Source of the DNA: Clostridia bacterium
GTDB lineage: Bacteria; Bacillota; Clostridia; Christensenellales; CAG-138
DNA length: 64,000 bases
Reading direction: 5' to 3'
Assembly (NCBI GenBank): GCA_017394835.1
Contig: JAFPXD010000062.1
Location: 1-64,000 of the forward strand
How positions within the stretch are numbered: position 1 is the stretch's first letter; the number at the start of each line of letters is the position of its first letter. The translations under genes were made by a program, and so were the position numbers. Under the pieces are notes generated by a model. It saw only the letters and a list, made by a program, of their open reading frames with translations, was not told where the DNA came from and made no database searches. Positions 10,901 through 17,631 of this stretch are shown here, piece after piece.

Positions 10901-12423
10901 GCGGGCGTCCAACCGGAGAAGGTGTAGGTGTATTGAGCAGTAGCGGGCCTTACGGGTGTCTCGCCATCATAGGAAGGGGTTGTTCCATAGGGAACATTGA
11001 GATCGGTCTCAAGAACGGAGCCGTCCCAATTCTTCCACGTAACAGTGTACTTGTTGGTTTCCTCGGAATAAGTAGCCGTATAAGTAGCATTCTCGGTTAT
11101 TGCGGAAACAGAAGGCGTCCAACCGCTGAAAGTATAAGTGTACTGCTCAGTTGCCGGACGTGTGGGCTCGTCACCGTCGTAGGTGGGAACGGTTCCATAA
11201 GGCACATTCTCATCAGTTTCAAGTACTGTGCCGTCCCAATCCTGCCAAACAACTGTATAGGTGTTAATAGTAAGAGTGGCATCAAGAGTCAGGTTTTCAG
11301 CAGGCATCGTTGCGGGAATGTTCCAACCGCTGAAGGTATAACCCTCGGGTACAGAATACTCGGGAACAGTAATAACCGCACCGGCTGCATATTCAGCGGT
11401 AGTATAGACTTCTCCGTTGATTGTGAAGGTTACCGTATAAAGCTCAACCTCAGGGATTATAACCGCACCGTCGGTCTCATCATGCGGGAGCTGAATTACG
11501 TTTCCGCTAAGCTCATCATATGTGAACTGATCTATCGTCAACGTAAGCGGTATAGTCGTGCCCGGTTCAACATCAGCCGAAACATGGAATGTAATCGTGA
11601 AGACAGTTCCGGTCGAGCTGAACTCGCCATCAGGAACAATTGCCATGAAGCCTATCCTGCCTGCAGTGCCGGTGTTCTGCTGCACCATGCCGTCAACATC
11701 AAGAATGTCGTACCAGACTTCACCTTTCTTCAGGCTGCCTTTATTGGTGAGCTTCTCTGCATCATAATCGACAAAAACTGTCAAGGCGGTAGCGGCATAC
11801 TCGCCATCCATTCTCAGAGAAATGCTGACATCGGAATCAGGCTCCGCCTCGACAGTGTCCAGAACGAATTCAACCGCATTAGGTTCAGGTGTAGGTGTAC
11901 CGGGAATAATAACCGCACCGTTTTCTGCTGTATTAGGAAGCTGTATGACGTTACCGCTGAGCTCATCATAAGTGAACTGGTCGATAGTCAACGTAAGCGG
12001 TATGGTCGTGCCGGGCTCGACATCTGCAGAGACATGGAAGTTAATTGTGAACACAGTTCCGGTAGAACTGAACTCACCATCCGGCACAATCGCCATGAAG
12101 CCGATCCTGCCGGCGGTTCCGGTGTTCTGCTGCACCATGCCGTCAACATCGAGTATGTCATACCAAACATCACCCTTTTTAAGGCTGCCCTTATTAGTAA
12201 GCATCGTAGGATCATAATCGACGAAGACCGTCAATGCTGTTGCAGCGTATTCGCCTTCCATTGTCAGTGAAACGCTGACGTCGGTGTCTGGTTCCGCTTC
12301 GACACTGCTAAGTGCAAAAGTCACGGTGCCCCGATGGTTTCTTTCTGTCAAAGCCGAAACAGGCATAGCCACAACAGACAGAACCATCATCAGCACTACC
12401 AGAGCAGAAATGAACCTTTTCAT
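7999..12423 (-). CDS. Scaffoldin-like secreted protein: two cohesin-like domains, twelve 70-residue repeats, dockerin
   Basis: 1474 residues from ATG at 12423, chosen over an upstream in-frame ATG because it has an AGGAGG site and begins a clean signal peptide (MKRF to PVSA). Two nearly identical cohesin-like domains follow (each starting near FALSSVEAEPDTDVS or VLDTVEAEPDSDVS and ending GAVIIP). Next come an InlB/Flg_new-type unit, twelve units of exactly 70 residues with the pattern YTVTWKNWDGTVLETD...FxGWTP...YTA, a degenerate thirteenth unit and two more flanking units. The C-terminus is a dockerin (DVDRDGEVTSCD and DVNHDGVVDSID). A protein with both cohesin and dockerin modules would act as an adaptor or scaffold at the cell surface. 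It is the first gene downstream of the invertible promoter segment. Confidence 0.9.
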   Translation of the reverse strand: MKRFISALVVLMMVLSVVAMPVSALTERNHRGTVTFALSSVEAEPDTDVSVSLTMEGEYAATALTVFVDYDPTMLTNKGSLKKGDVWYDILDVDGMVQQNTGTAGRIGFMAIVPDGEFSSTGTVFTINFHVSADVEPGTTIPLTLTIDQFTYDELSGNVIQLPNTAENGAVIIPGTPTPEPNAVEFVLDTVEAEPDSDVSISLRMDGEYAATALTVFVDYDAEKLTNKGSLKKGEVWYDILDVDGMVQQNTGTAGRIGFMAIVPDGEFSSTGTVFTITFHVSADVEPGTTIPLTLTIDQFTYDELSGNVIQLPHDETDGAVIIPEVELYTVTFTINGEVYTTAEYAAGAVITVPEYSVPEGYTFSGWNIPATMPAENLTLDATLTINTYTVVWQDWDGTVLETDENVPYGTVPTYDGDEPTRPATEQYTYTFSGWTPSVSAITENATYTATYSEETNKYTVTWKNWDGSVLETDLNVPYGTTPSYDGETPVRPATAQYTYTFSGWTPAISSVTGDVVYTAAYTETVNKYTVIWKNWDGTVLETDTDVPCGTTPTFDGDEPTKPATDQETYTFIGWTPEIAPVEGDAIYTATFSSSTNKYTVTWVNWDGTVLETDYDVEYGTTPSYDGTTPVRPATAQFTYTFDGWTPAVSAVTGNVTYTAVYTETVNKYTVTWKNWDGSLLKTDSNVPYGTTPSYDGAEPTRPATAQYSYTFYGWNPEVAAVTGDVVYTAVYTETVNTYTVVWKNWDGTVLETDEEVPYGTTPVYNGNTPVRPATAQYTYTFSGWTPAVASVTGDATYTAAYTETVNKYTVTWKNWDGTILETDTDVPYGTTPSYDGATPEREATAQYSYEFAGWTPAIASVTGNATYTATYTENVNKYTVTWKNWDGTVLETDENVPYGTMPSYDGATPEREATAQYTYTFTGWEPEIVSVSGDAEYVATYSSAVNKYTVTWKNWDGSVLETDEDVPYGTAPSYDGAAPEREATDQFTYTFNGWTPEITPVEGDAVYTAVFTETVNKYTVMWVNWDGTVLETDTDVPYGTTPSYDGEEPTKPATDQETYTFIGWTPEISPVEGDVTYTAMFTSAANKYTVTWVNWDGTVLETDYDVEYGATPSYDGMTPERPGTAQYSYTFAGWDPEIAPVTGNVTYTATYNETVNTYTVTWKNWDGTVLETDTEVPYGTTPSYNGETPERVATAQYTYTFTGWTPEVAPVTGDVAYTATFSSQIRTYTVTWVIEGQSETETYEYGEMPSYKNGTPAKPETTEYTYTFEGWAPELAMVTGDATYTAVFEQHIRSYTITYTINGEEYTTQTYEVGAEIIAPEYTVQEGYTFSGWTVPETMPAEDLTIDATLEIMTFTVTFVDGVTGDIIAEVEVEYGADAEAPEAPDHGMWYVFDGWNGDYTDVTEDVTVTATYWLLGDVDRDGEVTSCDALIVLRYAMAIITEIDSSVADVNHDGVVDSIDALLILRHAMGII
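8743..11262 (-). repeat. Twelve in-frame 210-bp tandem repeats
   Basis: 2520 bases, exactly twelve units of 70 codons within the scaffoldin-like gene. The DNA copies differ at many synonymous sites, so the array is partly diverged, yet the unit length never changes. Some units pair up by sequence (units 3-4 and 10-11 share the WVNWDG/DVEYG variants), suggesting duplication of multi-unit blocks. Confidence 0.9.
11455..12330 (-). repeat. Tandem duplication of a cohesin-like domain
   Basis: Two copies of about 420-430 bases (about 11455-11880 and 11905-12330) encode almost the same domain, including GRIGFMAIVPDGEFSSTGTVFTI and TYDELSGNVIQLP. They differ at scattered, mostly synonymous positions. 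Boundaries are approximate. Confidence 0.8.
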
Positions 12424-12674
12424 AATGTCCTCCTGATTTGTGTGAAAGATTATCGGGATACTCAACTGCTCCAAGCAGTCCATAGAAACATTTTTCAGCA
12501 AATACTGGCTGAATGTTATTAACTTGTTTGCTGCAAAATGTTATTAAGACTGATGAAAGCATGTTTATGCATACACCCCGACGACTGTATACATAAGGTC
12601 ATGCGTATCCAAATAGTGTGAGACGCATCCTCACATGCAGAAAAATCTATTTGGAGACATTGTACTGTCAAATG
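12424..12674 (-). promoter_or_regulatory. Long 5' leader of the scaffoldin operon with stem-loops
   Basis: About 250 bases lie between the left inverted repeat and the start codon. On the minus strand there is an 8-bp closing stem CCAAATAG/CTATTTGG (12609-12616 with 12647-12654) enclosing TGTGAG/CTCACA (12617-12622 with 12630-12635), and two copies of AATAACATT. A consensus -35 box TTGACA (12666-12671) lies just outside the repeat with only a weak TAGATT 16 bases on, a possible second promoter that would not be switched by inversion. Confidence 0.5.
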
Positions 12675-12702
12675 TTGGCTTTTCGTTGAGTTGAGAAATC
12701 AA
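12675..12702 (+). repeat. Left 28-bp inverted repeat of invertible segment
   Basis: Perfect reverse complement of 14146-14173; begins TTGGCTTTTCG and ends GAGAAATCAA. The repeat contains short inverted half-sites (GTTGA ... TCAAC) around a central spacer, as tyrosine-recombinase core sites do. Outside the 28 bp the match continues with one single-base offset (AAATG versus AAATGG). Confidence 0.9.
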
Positions 12703-12732
12703 CGGGTAGCGACCAACACTCAACTTACGGAT

Positions 12733-12761
12733 ATTATACTAAAAGAGCAGACTATTTTCAA
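12733..12761 (-). promoter_or_regulatory. Near-consensus sigma-A promoter inside the invertible segment
   Basis: On the minus strand the -35 box is TTGAAA (12756-12761), the spacer is exactly 17 bases and the -10 box is TATAAT (12733-12738). A transcript would start near 12725, cross the left inverted repeat and reach the scaffoldin-like gene after a leader of about 300 bases. Confidence 0.8.
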
Positions 12762-12897
12762 GGAAAATGGATAATGATTTTATGGACAAAACCGATATAT
12801 TATTGACGAATGTGAAAAAGAATCCGCTGCTATCTCCTGTACGGCGACTATTCGCAGTCAAATACGTAGTCTTTGGCTTCCTATGTATTAGAATCAG

Positions 12898-12922
12898 TTG
12901 AGGTCAATTGCTTTGACCTCAA
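12898..12922 (+). promoter_or_regulatory. Palindromic operator-like site before the recombinase gene
   Basis: A perfect 10-bp palindrome TTGAGGTCAA / TTGACCTCAA with a 5-base loop lies 36 bases before the recombinase start. No T-run follows on either strand, so an operator (perhaps autoregulatory) or leader hairpin fits better than a terminator. Confidence 0.5.
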
Positions 12923-12958
12923 AAAACAGAGCTGACAGAATAGCGAAAGGAGCGCAAA

Positions 12959-14074
12959 ATGGCTCGAAAAGGCGAAAACATTTTTAAACGGAAGGATGGT
13001 CGTTGGGAGGCACGTTATGAAAAAGGACGCGATCTGAACGGCAGAATCATTTATGGCTATTGCTATGCCGCAACATACCGAGATGCTCGACAAAAGGTTA
13101 ACTCGCTTAAAGTGGCTGTTGCAAATGGGCAGGCTACAGAAAAGAGCAGCACCAAGACATACTTCAGCAATTATTGTGATGAATGGCTCCGTGAAAAGAG
13201 CACTTATGTTAAACAATCGACTTTTGTGAAGTACAACAGTGTAGTTGAGAACCATATCATGCCAGAGCTTGGAAACTATAGGCTCTCCGCTATAAACAGC
13301 GAGACTTGCTGTAGGCTCAAAGATAAGCTTGTCTCCTCCGGTCACTCACCTAAAATGGTCCGTGATGTTATTACGGTTCTTCGATCCATCCTTAAGTACG
13401 TGCATAAAACGAACCCCTCATTTCAATGTGAGGTGGATATTCCACTGCCGAAGGAGCAGCGAAAAGAAATGCGCGTCCTTTCACTCGAGGAGGAAATAAA
13501 GTTTATAAGCTTCCTGTCAGATGAAATGGATAACTGCAAGCTTGGAATACTGATCGCCATAATGACAGGCATGAGAATTGGTGAGATCTGCGCGTTAAAA
13601 TGGGGCGCAGTCTCTTTCGCTGATGAATCGGTAAAGGTTGTATCGACAATGCAGAGGCTGAAATGCTTTGGTGGCAATACTTCCGCGAAAACTGCAGTTG
13701 TAGTAGGCATGCCCAAAAGCCAGACATCTTCAAGGACGATTCCTCTTACTGCAGAGTGCGTCGCTCTCTGTAAAAAGATGCGAAGCGACAACCCCGACGC
13801 CTTTATCCTAACAGGAACAACGGACTATATGGAGCCAAGAGCATTACAGTATCGTATGAGTAAGTACACGAAAGAATGCGGACTGTGCGGCGTGCACTTT
13901 CACACATTGAGGCATACCTTCGCGACAAGAGCAGTTGAAGTTGGCTTTGAGATCAAGAGTCTCAGCGAGATCCTAGGACACGCCAACACGACTGTCACTA
14001 TGGACAGATATGTTCATTCTTCCATGTTGCTAAAGCGGCAAAACATGGAGAAAATGCCCGCTCTTATTGTATAA
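12959..14074 (+). CDS. Tyrosine recombinase of the invertible segment
   Basis: 371 residues, full length for the phage/Tn916-type integrase family. The N-terminus (about 1-60) resembles the AP2-like arm-binding domain, about 65-155 is the SAM-like core-binding domain, and the catalytic domain has R206 (TGMRIGE), K253 (PKSQTSSR), H315 and R318 (HTLRHT), H341 (GHANTT) and the nucleophile Y351 (DRYVHSS). All catalytic residues are present. The start follows AAAGGAG. No excisionase or other mobility gene accompanies it, and it sits wholly between inverted repeats, so it is probably a dedicated invertase acting on its own flanks rather than an element integrase. Confidence 0.88.
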   Translation: MARKGENIFKRKDGRWEARYEKGRDLNGRIIYGYCYAATYRDARQKVNSLKVAVANGQATEKSSTKTYFSNYCDEWLREKSTYVKQSTFVKYNSVVENHIMPELGNYRLSAINSETCCRLKDKLVSSGHSPKMVRDVITVLRSILKYVHKTNPSFQCEVDIPLPKEQRKEMRVLSLEEEIKFISFLSDEMDNCKLGILIAIMTGMRIGEICALKWGAVSFADESVKVVSTMQRLKCFGGNTSAKTAVVVGMPKSQTSSRTIPLTAECVALCKKMRSDNPDAFILTGTTDYMEPRALQYRMSKYTKECGLCGVHFHTLRHTFATRAVEVGFEIKSLSEILGHANTTVTMDRYVHSSMLLKRQNMEKMPALIV

Positions 14075-14145
14075 ATTCGCAGTCGGATTTTCTGGTCAGT
14101 CCTTTGATTTGTCCAGCATTTCTCTGTTCTTTTCAATTCAACAAA

Positions 14146-14173
14146 TTGATTTCTCAACTCAACGAAAAGCCAA
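14146..14173 (-). repeat. Right 28-bp inverted repeat of invertible segment
   Basis: Perfect reverse complement of 12675-12702, located 72 bases after the recombinase stop codon. Confidence 0.9.
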
Positions 14174-14182
14174 CCATTTAGG

Positions 14183-14207
14183 GCACGTTTGCAACGTGCT
14201 CTTTTTT
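14183..14207 (+). terminator. Rho-independent terminator just outside the right repeat
   Basis: Stem GCACGTT / AACGTGC with a TGC loop followed by TCTTTTTT. It ends recombinase transcription and would also stop the flipped promoter in the opposite orientation. Confidence 0.85.
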
Positions 14208-14330
14208 GCCCTCAGCATGACTTCCACGGAAAGGAGTATAATGCTGTTGTGTTTTGTTGTTGAGGATGTCGATAAAAAAGTTCCCAAGCTGAATGAGGCT
14301 TGAGAACGGATGTCCTTTAATCAGAATGGT

Positions 14331-16280
14331 TTATGTGATCGATTCATCCCCACTTTTGCTTAATAGTCTGGCAAACCCGTTTTGAGTCATTATATCATTT
14401 GCCCTTTCTACGGATAAATCTTTGGTTTCAAAAAGCATAGCGTGAAACAACCTATCCTCTGCTATATCCCTAAACGCAAGCCCGGCAATTCTGACGAGCT
14501 CTTCTCCAATATCTGCTCTTACGTCAAGAGCTATGCATAACGCAATAATGTGTGTAAGCGTGACCTTACCTTTGCACCACTTCTGCATTGCAGAACGGGA
14601 TATGCCGATCCGCCATGCAAGCTCATCCTGAGAAATACCCTTGGCGTCAAGAATGAACTGTACAGCCTTATAGAATGTATTAGGCAATTCCTTTTTCAGC
14701 CTGTCCCAAAGCATAGCGTCTTCCTGAAATTGCTTGTTTTGCAACATGCGCTCTTTTGTGTCCGGCTCGGAGTTGAAATTATGCCGCGTCTGATACTTAT
14801 CTTTGACTTCCGTCTTCCTTGCTGCAATTCCCTTTGAATAGTCGGCTTTTGCATATCGGCCATATGCAGAAAAAGAAATGCAGCACTCGTCGATATGCGT
14901 TCTCGCATACTCTGTCAGCCGCTTGCTCCTGCCCGTGTCGGAGACATATTCGGGGCTGTTGAGGCAATAGTGACCCTCGACATACGAATAGCATCCGCTG
15001 TGTAGCGCGTCATTGAAATCATCAGACCGATTCAGCAGAGCCGCCGCTTCCATGCGGGATATGCTGTACGTGATGCCTTCCTCCCATTTATCGGAGCAGC
15101 CGTAGTCGGGGATCCTTTTACCATCAACGTAACAATAGACTCCCTCAGCTTCGGGAAAGCCGAGCTCGATCATCCTGTATTTTGCCATCGAGCGGGAAAC
15201 GCCGAACTTCTCGGCAAGCTTCTCCACAATACGCATGACGTTTTCGGCCGACCTGTCCCACCGACAATCATCATATAGGTCCTCGATATAACGCCGTGTA
15301 TTCGTCTCCTCCATGAGGATGTATGCGGGGAGCTTCTCCGCCTGCAGCTCCATCCACTCGACGGGGCTGTTTGTTCTCACATACTTTCGTGGTGACAAAG
15401 ATCTGCCCATGCAGGCTTTATACGGCTCGCAGCTGAGCGACTGCAGCATGAAAAATCGATAGTCGAGGTAGGCATGCACGCACTCGTGCACGACGGTACT
15501 GTTTTTCATTTCGGGCGTCGGGCAGAGATCGGTATTGAGCAGTATTGTTAGCGGCGTCACATCGAGCGCTTTGAAACGGTCGTTGTCGTCTAAAACGGTG
15601 ACTGTGGCTCTTGAAAAGTAGATCAGGCCTCTTACGTCGCTGCCCTTCGGGAGCCTTACGTGCTTTACCTTCAGCTTCATCCTGTGAGCAAGCTCTATTC
15701 CGTCTATCGCTGTAGGCTCGTCAAGAGCTTCCGGATAATAGGTCTTCAGCATCCTGTATGCCGTATCGGGATAATCATCCTCGTACATGATGGGCAGCAG
15801 ATACCCGTTAACGCGAGGCCTACCGCAGTTTGATGCCGACGCGGCAGCGCATATACTCGGAGCGCTGCATTTTTTCCCTATAACATCGATAAGGTAGTTC
15901 ATGTTGAAGGGGCGGATATAGTCAATACGTCTGCCATTGGCGTCCGCTCTCACTGTCCCGATGATAACGAGCTCTATCGCCATATGCCGAATATCGCTGT
16001 CATACACATCGGCGACGCGAGGTTCTCCAATACGAACGAGCCTAAGGTTCTGCGCCTCCTTGTTTCCGATGGCGGTCTTAACGTCATCGGGATATGCACG
16101 CACGTACATATCGAGCGCGGCTTTGAAATCCTCATTAAACAATTCTCTCAATATCTCGACCGCAGAGAACGGTCCCTTCCTGTTTCGGAGGGAGTTCTGT
16201 TCCTTGGCTGTGTAAAAGGGCATGCAGCACGGAACGCTGCCGTGTCCCGTCTTCGTCATCGCATATTCATAGCTTCTCAT
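14331..16280 (-). CDS. ImmA/IrrE-type zinc peptidase with C-terminal XRE HTH
   Basis: 649 residues from ATG at 16280, preferred over an earlier in-frame ATG because AAGGAGG precedes it and the promoter lies between the two. The middle carries a gluzincin motif HECVH (H265-E266-H269) typical of ImmA/IrrE (DUF955) peptidases that cleave phage-type or ICE-type repressors. About 555-605 form an XRE-like helix-turn-helix (ISQDELAWRIGISRSAMQKWCKG). It is divergent from the S24 repressor gene with a shared operator region, so it is likely the antirepressor half of an element's SOS-type switch. It is larger than typical ImmA proteins; the N-terminal 200 residues are unassigned. Confidence 0.75.
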   Translation of the reverse strand: MRSYEYAMTKTGHGSVPCCMPFYTAKEQNSLRNRKGPFSAVEILRELFNEDFKAALDMYVRAYPDDVKTAIGNKEAQNLRLVRIGEPRVADVYDSDIRHMAIELVIIGTVRADANGRRIDYIRPFNMNYLIDVIGKKCSAPSICAAASASNCGRPRVNGYLLPIMYEDDYPDTAYRMLKTYYPEALDEPTAIDGIELAHRMKLKVKHVRLPKGSDVRGLIYFSRATVTVLDDNDRFKALDVTPLTILLNTDLCPTPEMKNSTVVHECVHAYLDYRFFMLQSLSCEPYKACMGRSLSPRKYVRTNSPVEWMELQAEKLPAYILMEETNTRRYIEDLYDDCRWDRSAENVMRIVEKLAEKFGVSRSMAKYRMIELGFPEAEGVYCYVDGKRIPDYGCSDKWEEGITYSISRMEAAALLNRSDDFNDALHSGCYSYVEGHYCLNSPEYVSDTGRSKRLTEYARTHIDECCISFSAYGRYAKADYSKGIAARKTEVKDKYQTRHNFNSEPDTKERMLQNKQFQEDAMLWDRLKKELPNTFYKAVQFILDAKGISQDELAWRIGISRSAMQKWCKGKVTLTHIIALCIALDVRADIGEELVRIAGLAFRDIAEDRLFHAMLFETKDLSVERANDIMTQNGFARLLSKSGDESIT

Positions 16281-16316
16281 ACGGCGTTCCTCCTTAGGTC
16301 TCGTATCGTGGCACCG

Positions 16317-16345
16317 ATTATACACCGCCGAAAACACGATTGCAA
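16317..16345 (-). promoter_or_regulatory. Promoter of the ImmA/HTH gene
   Basis: Minus strand: -35 TTGCAA (16340-16345), 17-base spacer, -10 TATAAT (16317-16322). The -35 box is also one of the repeated TTGCAA operator-like boxes. Confidence 0.7.
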
Positions 16346-16383
16346 GAAAAAATTGTAACTATTTTTGCAAATACCTCTTGCAT
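16340..16383. promoter_or_regulatory. Repeated TTGCAA boxes between divergent regulators
   Basis: TTGCAA occurs at 16340-16345 and 16365-16370 and TTGCAT at 16378-16383, at spacings of 25 and 13 bases. Each box overlaps a -35 element or lies between the two promoters. They are good candidates for the operator of the S24 repressor or of the HTH of the divergent protein. Confidence 0.5.
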
Positions 16384-16407
16384 CGCCAAATATGCTTGTG
16401 CTATAAT
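16378..16407 (+). promoter_or_regulatory. Promoter of the S24 repressor operon
   Basis: -35 TTGCAT (16378-16383), 18-base spacer, -10 TATAAT (16402-16407); transcription would begin about 45-50 bases before the repressor start codon. Confidence 0.7.
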
Positions 16408-16461
16408 GGATGCCATAAGGTATCCGCCCATGGAGTGCGGATAAACAGAGGAGGCGACAAC

Positions 16462-17295
16462 ATGGCCGAAAAGAATATCGATCAATTGAAATTCGGAAGC
16501 GTTTTGAAAAAGCATCGCTCGGAGGCAAAGCTCACTATGGGTGAATTTGCCAAGATGATGAACGTAACAAGGAACACAATAATAAATTGGGAGGCGGATA
16601 AGTCCAAGCCCGACTATCGATATATCCCCGAGATCTGCGCCTTATTGGGCATCAAGCTCCATGAGCTTTTCGGCATGGAGCCCGAGAACGGACTTGATCC
16701 CGTTGAGGAGAGGGTACTTAACTTCTTCCGTCAGCTTACCCCCGTAAGCCGCAGGGTCGTCGAAAAGATGATCTACGCCATGCTCAACGAGGAGATCGCT
16801 CAAAAGGACAGGCAAATGAAATCCACATTCCGCATATTCCTCGTTCGTCCCGGCATGGCGGCAGCGGGCGTCGGCGATTACGTTCCCGATTCTCCGCCCG
16901 AATACACCTTCCTCCGCAAGAATACGGTCAACGACAGAGCTGACGGCATAGTCAAGGTCGACGGCGACAGCATGGAGCCTGTTTATCACTCGGGCGATTA
17001 TGTCTACTACGAGAACGCCGTGTCCGCTTTCCCCGGTGAGGACGTGATTGTCGATACCGACGACGGCGCGGTCATTAAACGTATGGCGGATGACAACACG
17101 CTCTATTCGGTCAATCCCGCTATTCCGTATCCGAAGAAGAACGAGCAGAACACGCTGGTGATAAGGGGCAGAGTGCTGGGGACGGTGCATTCCTCAGATA
17201 TGCCCTCCGGCGATGAAGCGGACACGCTTGAGGAGCTGTTCTCCGATGAGATCCGCGAGTTCAACAGGAAGCACGGCTTGAAGTTCGGAGAGTAA
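16462..17295 (+). CDS. LexA/CI-like repressor with S24 autopeptidase domain
   Basis: 277 residues from ATG at 16462 behind GAGGAGG. Residues about 8-70 form an XRE helix-turn-helix (MGEFAKMMNVTRNTIINWE). The C-terminal S24 domain has Ser170 (GDSMEP) and Lys206 (VIKRMAD), with a potential self-cleavage Ala-Gly at 135-136. Proteins of this kind repress element genes and self-cleave when RecA is activated. It heads an operon with the DUF6504-like protein, Y-family polymerase and YolD-like protein, which would then be induced by DNA damage. Confidence 0.88.
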   Translation: MAEKNIDQLKFGSVLKKHRSEAKLTMGEFAKMMNVTRNTIINWEADKSKPDYRYIPEICALLGIKLHELFGMEPENGLDPVEERVLNFFRQLTPVSRRVVEKMIYAMLNEEIAQKDRQMKSTFRIFLVRPGMAAAGVGDYVPDSPPEYTFLRKNTVNDRADGIVKVDGDSMEPVYHSGDYVYYENAVSAFPGEDVIVDTDDGAVIKRMADDNTLYSVNPAIPYPKKNEQNTLVIRGRVLGTVHSSDMPSGDEADTLEELFSDEIREFNRKHGLKFGE

Positions 17296-17325
17296 GAAGA
17301 TTATTTCAGAAGGGAGTTGATCACA

Positions 17326-17631
17326 ATGGCATACGTGAAGCCGCTGCATCCGGAGCGGGTATATGTCAAGGTCAACTCCGATTTCGATTCGACGGGATAC
17401 ATGCAGCCTCGCTCCATTACATGGAAGGACGGCAGAGTATTCCCCATAGAAGCGGTCAAGGATTTCAGGCCGGCTTCATCAATAGAGCGCAGTCTCCCCG
17501 GGGACTGCTTTACCGTCGTTATCAAGGGCGAGGTCAAATACCTTTTCTTTGAGCGCTGTCAGGATCGCTTCGCGAGCCATTTCGGAAGATGGTTCGTCGA
17601 AAGCATGCGGAGGGACGATCGGAGTGAATAA
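17326..17631 (+). CDS. Small protein of the translesion-polymerase operon (DUF6504-like)
   Basis: 101 residues from ATG at 17326 with AAGGGAG upstream; an in-frame TTG nine bases earlier is less likely. The sequence pattern (VYVKVNSDFDSTGYMQPRSI, WKDGRVFPIE) recalls the small DUF6504-type proteins that accompany Y-family polymerases, but the resemblance is weak. Its stop codon overlaps the GTG start of the polymerase, indicating translational coupling. Confidence 0.6.
   Translation: MAYVKPLHPERVYVKVNSDFDSTGYMQPRSITWKDGRVFPIEAVKDFRPASSIERSLPGDCFTVVIKGEVKYLFFERCQDRFASHFGRWFVESMRRDDRSE

Larger units (their letters stand above)
12675..14173. mobile_element. Putative self-inverting promoter segment carrying its own recombinase
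   Basis: The 1499-bp segment between the perfect 28-bp inverted repeats contains a tyrosine recombinase gene and a near-consensus promoter pointing out through the left repeat into the cohesin/dockerin operon. Recombination between inverted sites would flip, not excise, the segment, turning the promoter toward the terminator at 14183-14207. The repeat, promoter and gene are seen directly; inversion is inferred. Confidence 0.65.

Noticed and set aside
8743..11262. CRISPR-like array
   Set aside because: The regular repeats are 210-bp coding units without short identical repeats or unique spacers; no cas genes are present anywhere in the window.
12898..12922. Terminator between the operon promoter and the recombinase gene
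   Set aside because: The 10-bp palindrome is followed by A residues on the plus strand, and on the minus strand the T-run precedes the stem, so it cannot act as a standard terminator.
12675..14173. Terminal inverted repeats of a conventional insertion sequence
   Set aside because: The enclosed enzyme is a tyrosine recombinase, not a DDE transposase, no target-site duplication is visible next to the repeats, and the outward promoter lies just inside one end. A transposon-like origin is still not excluded.
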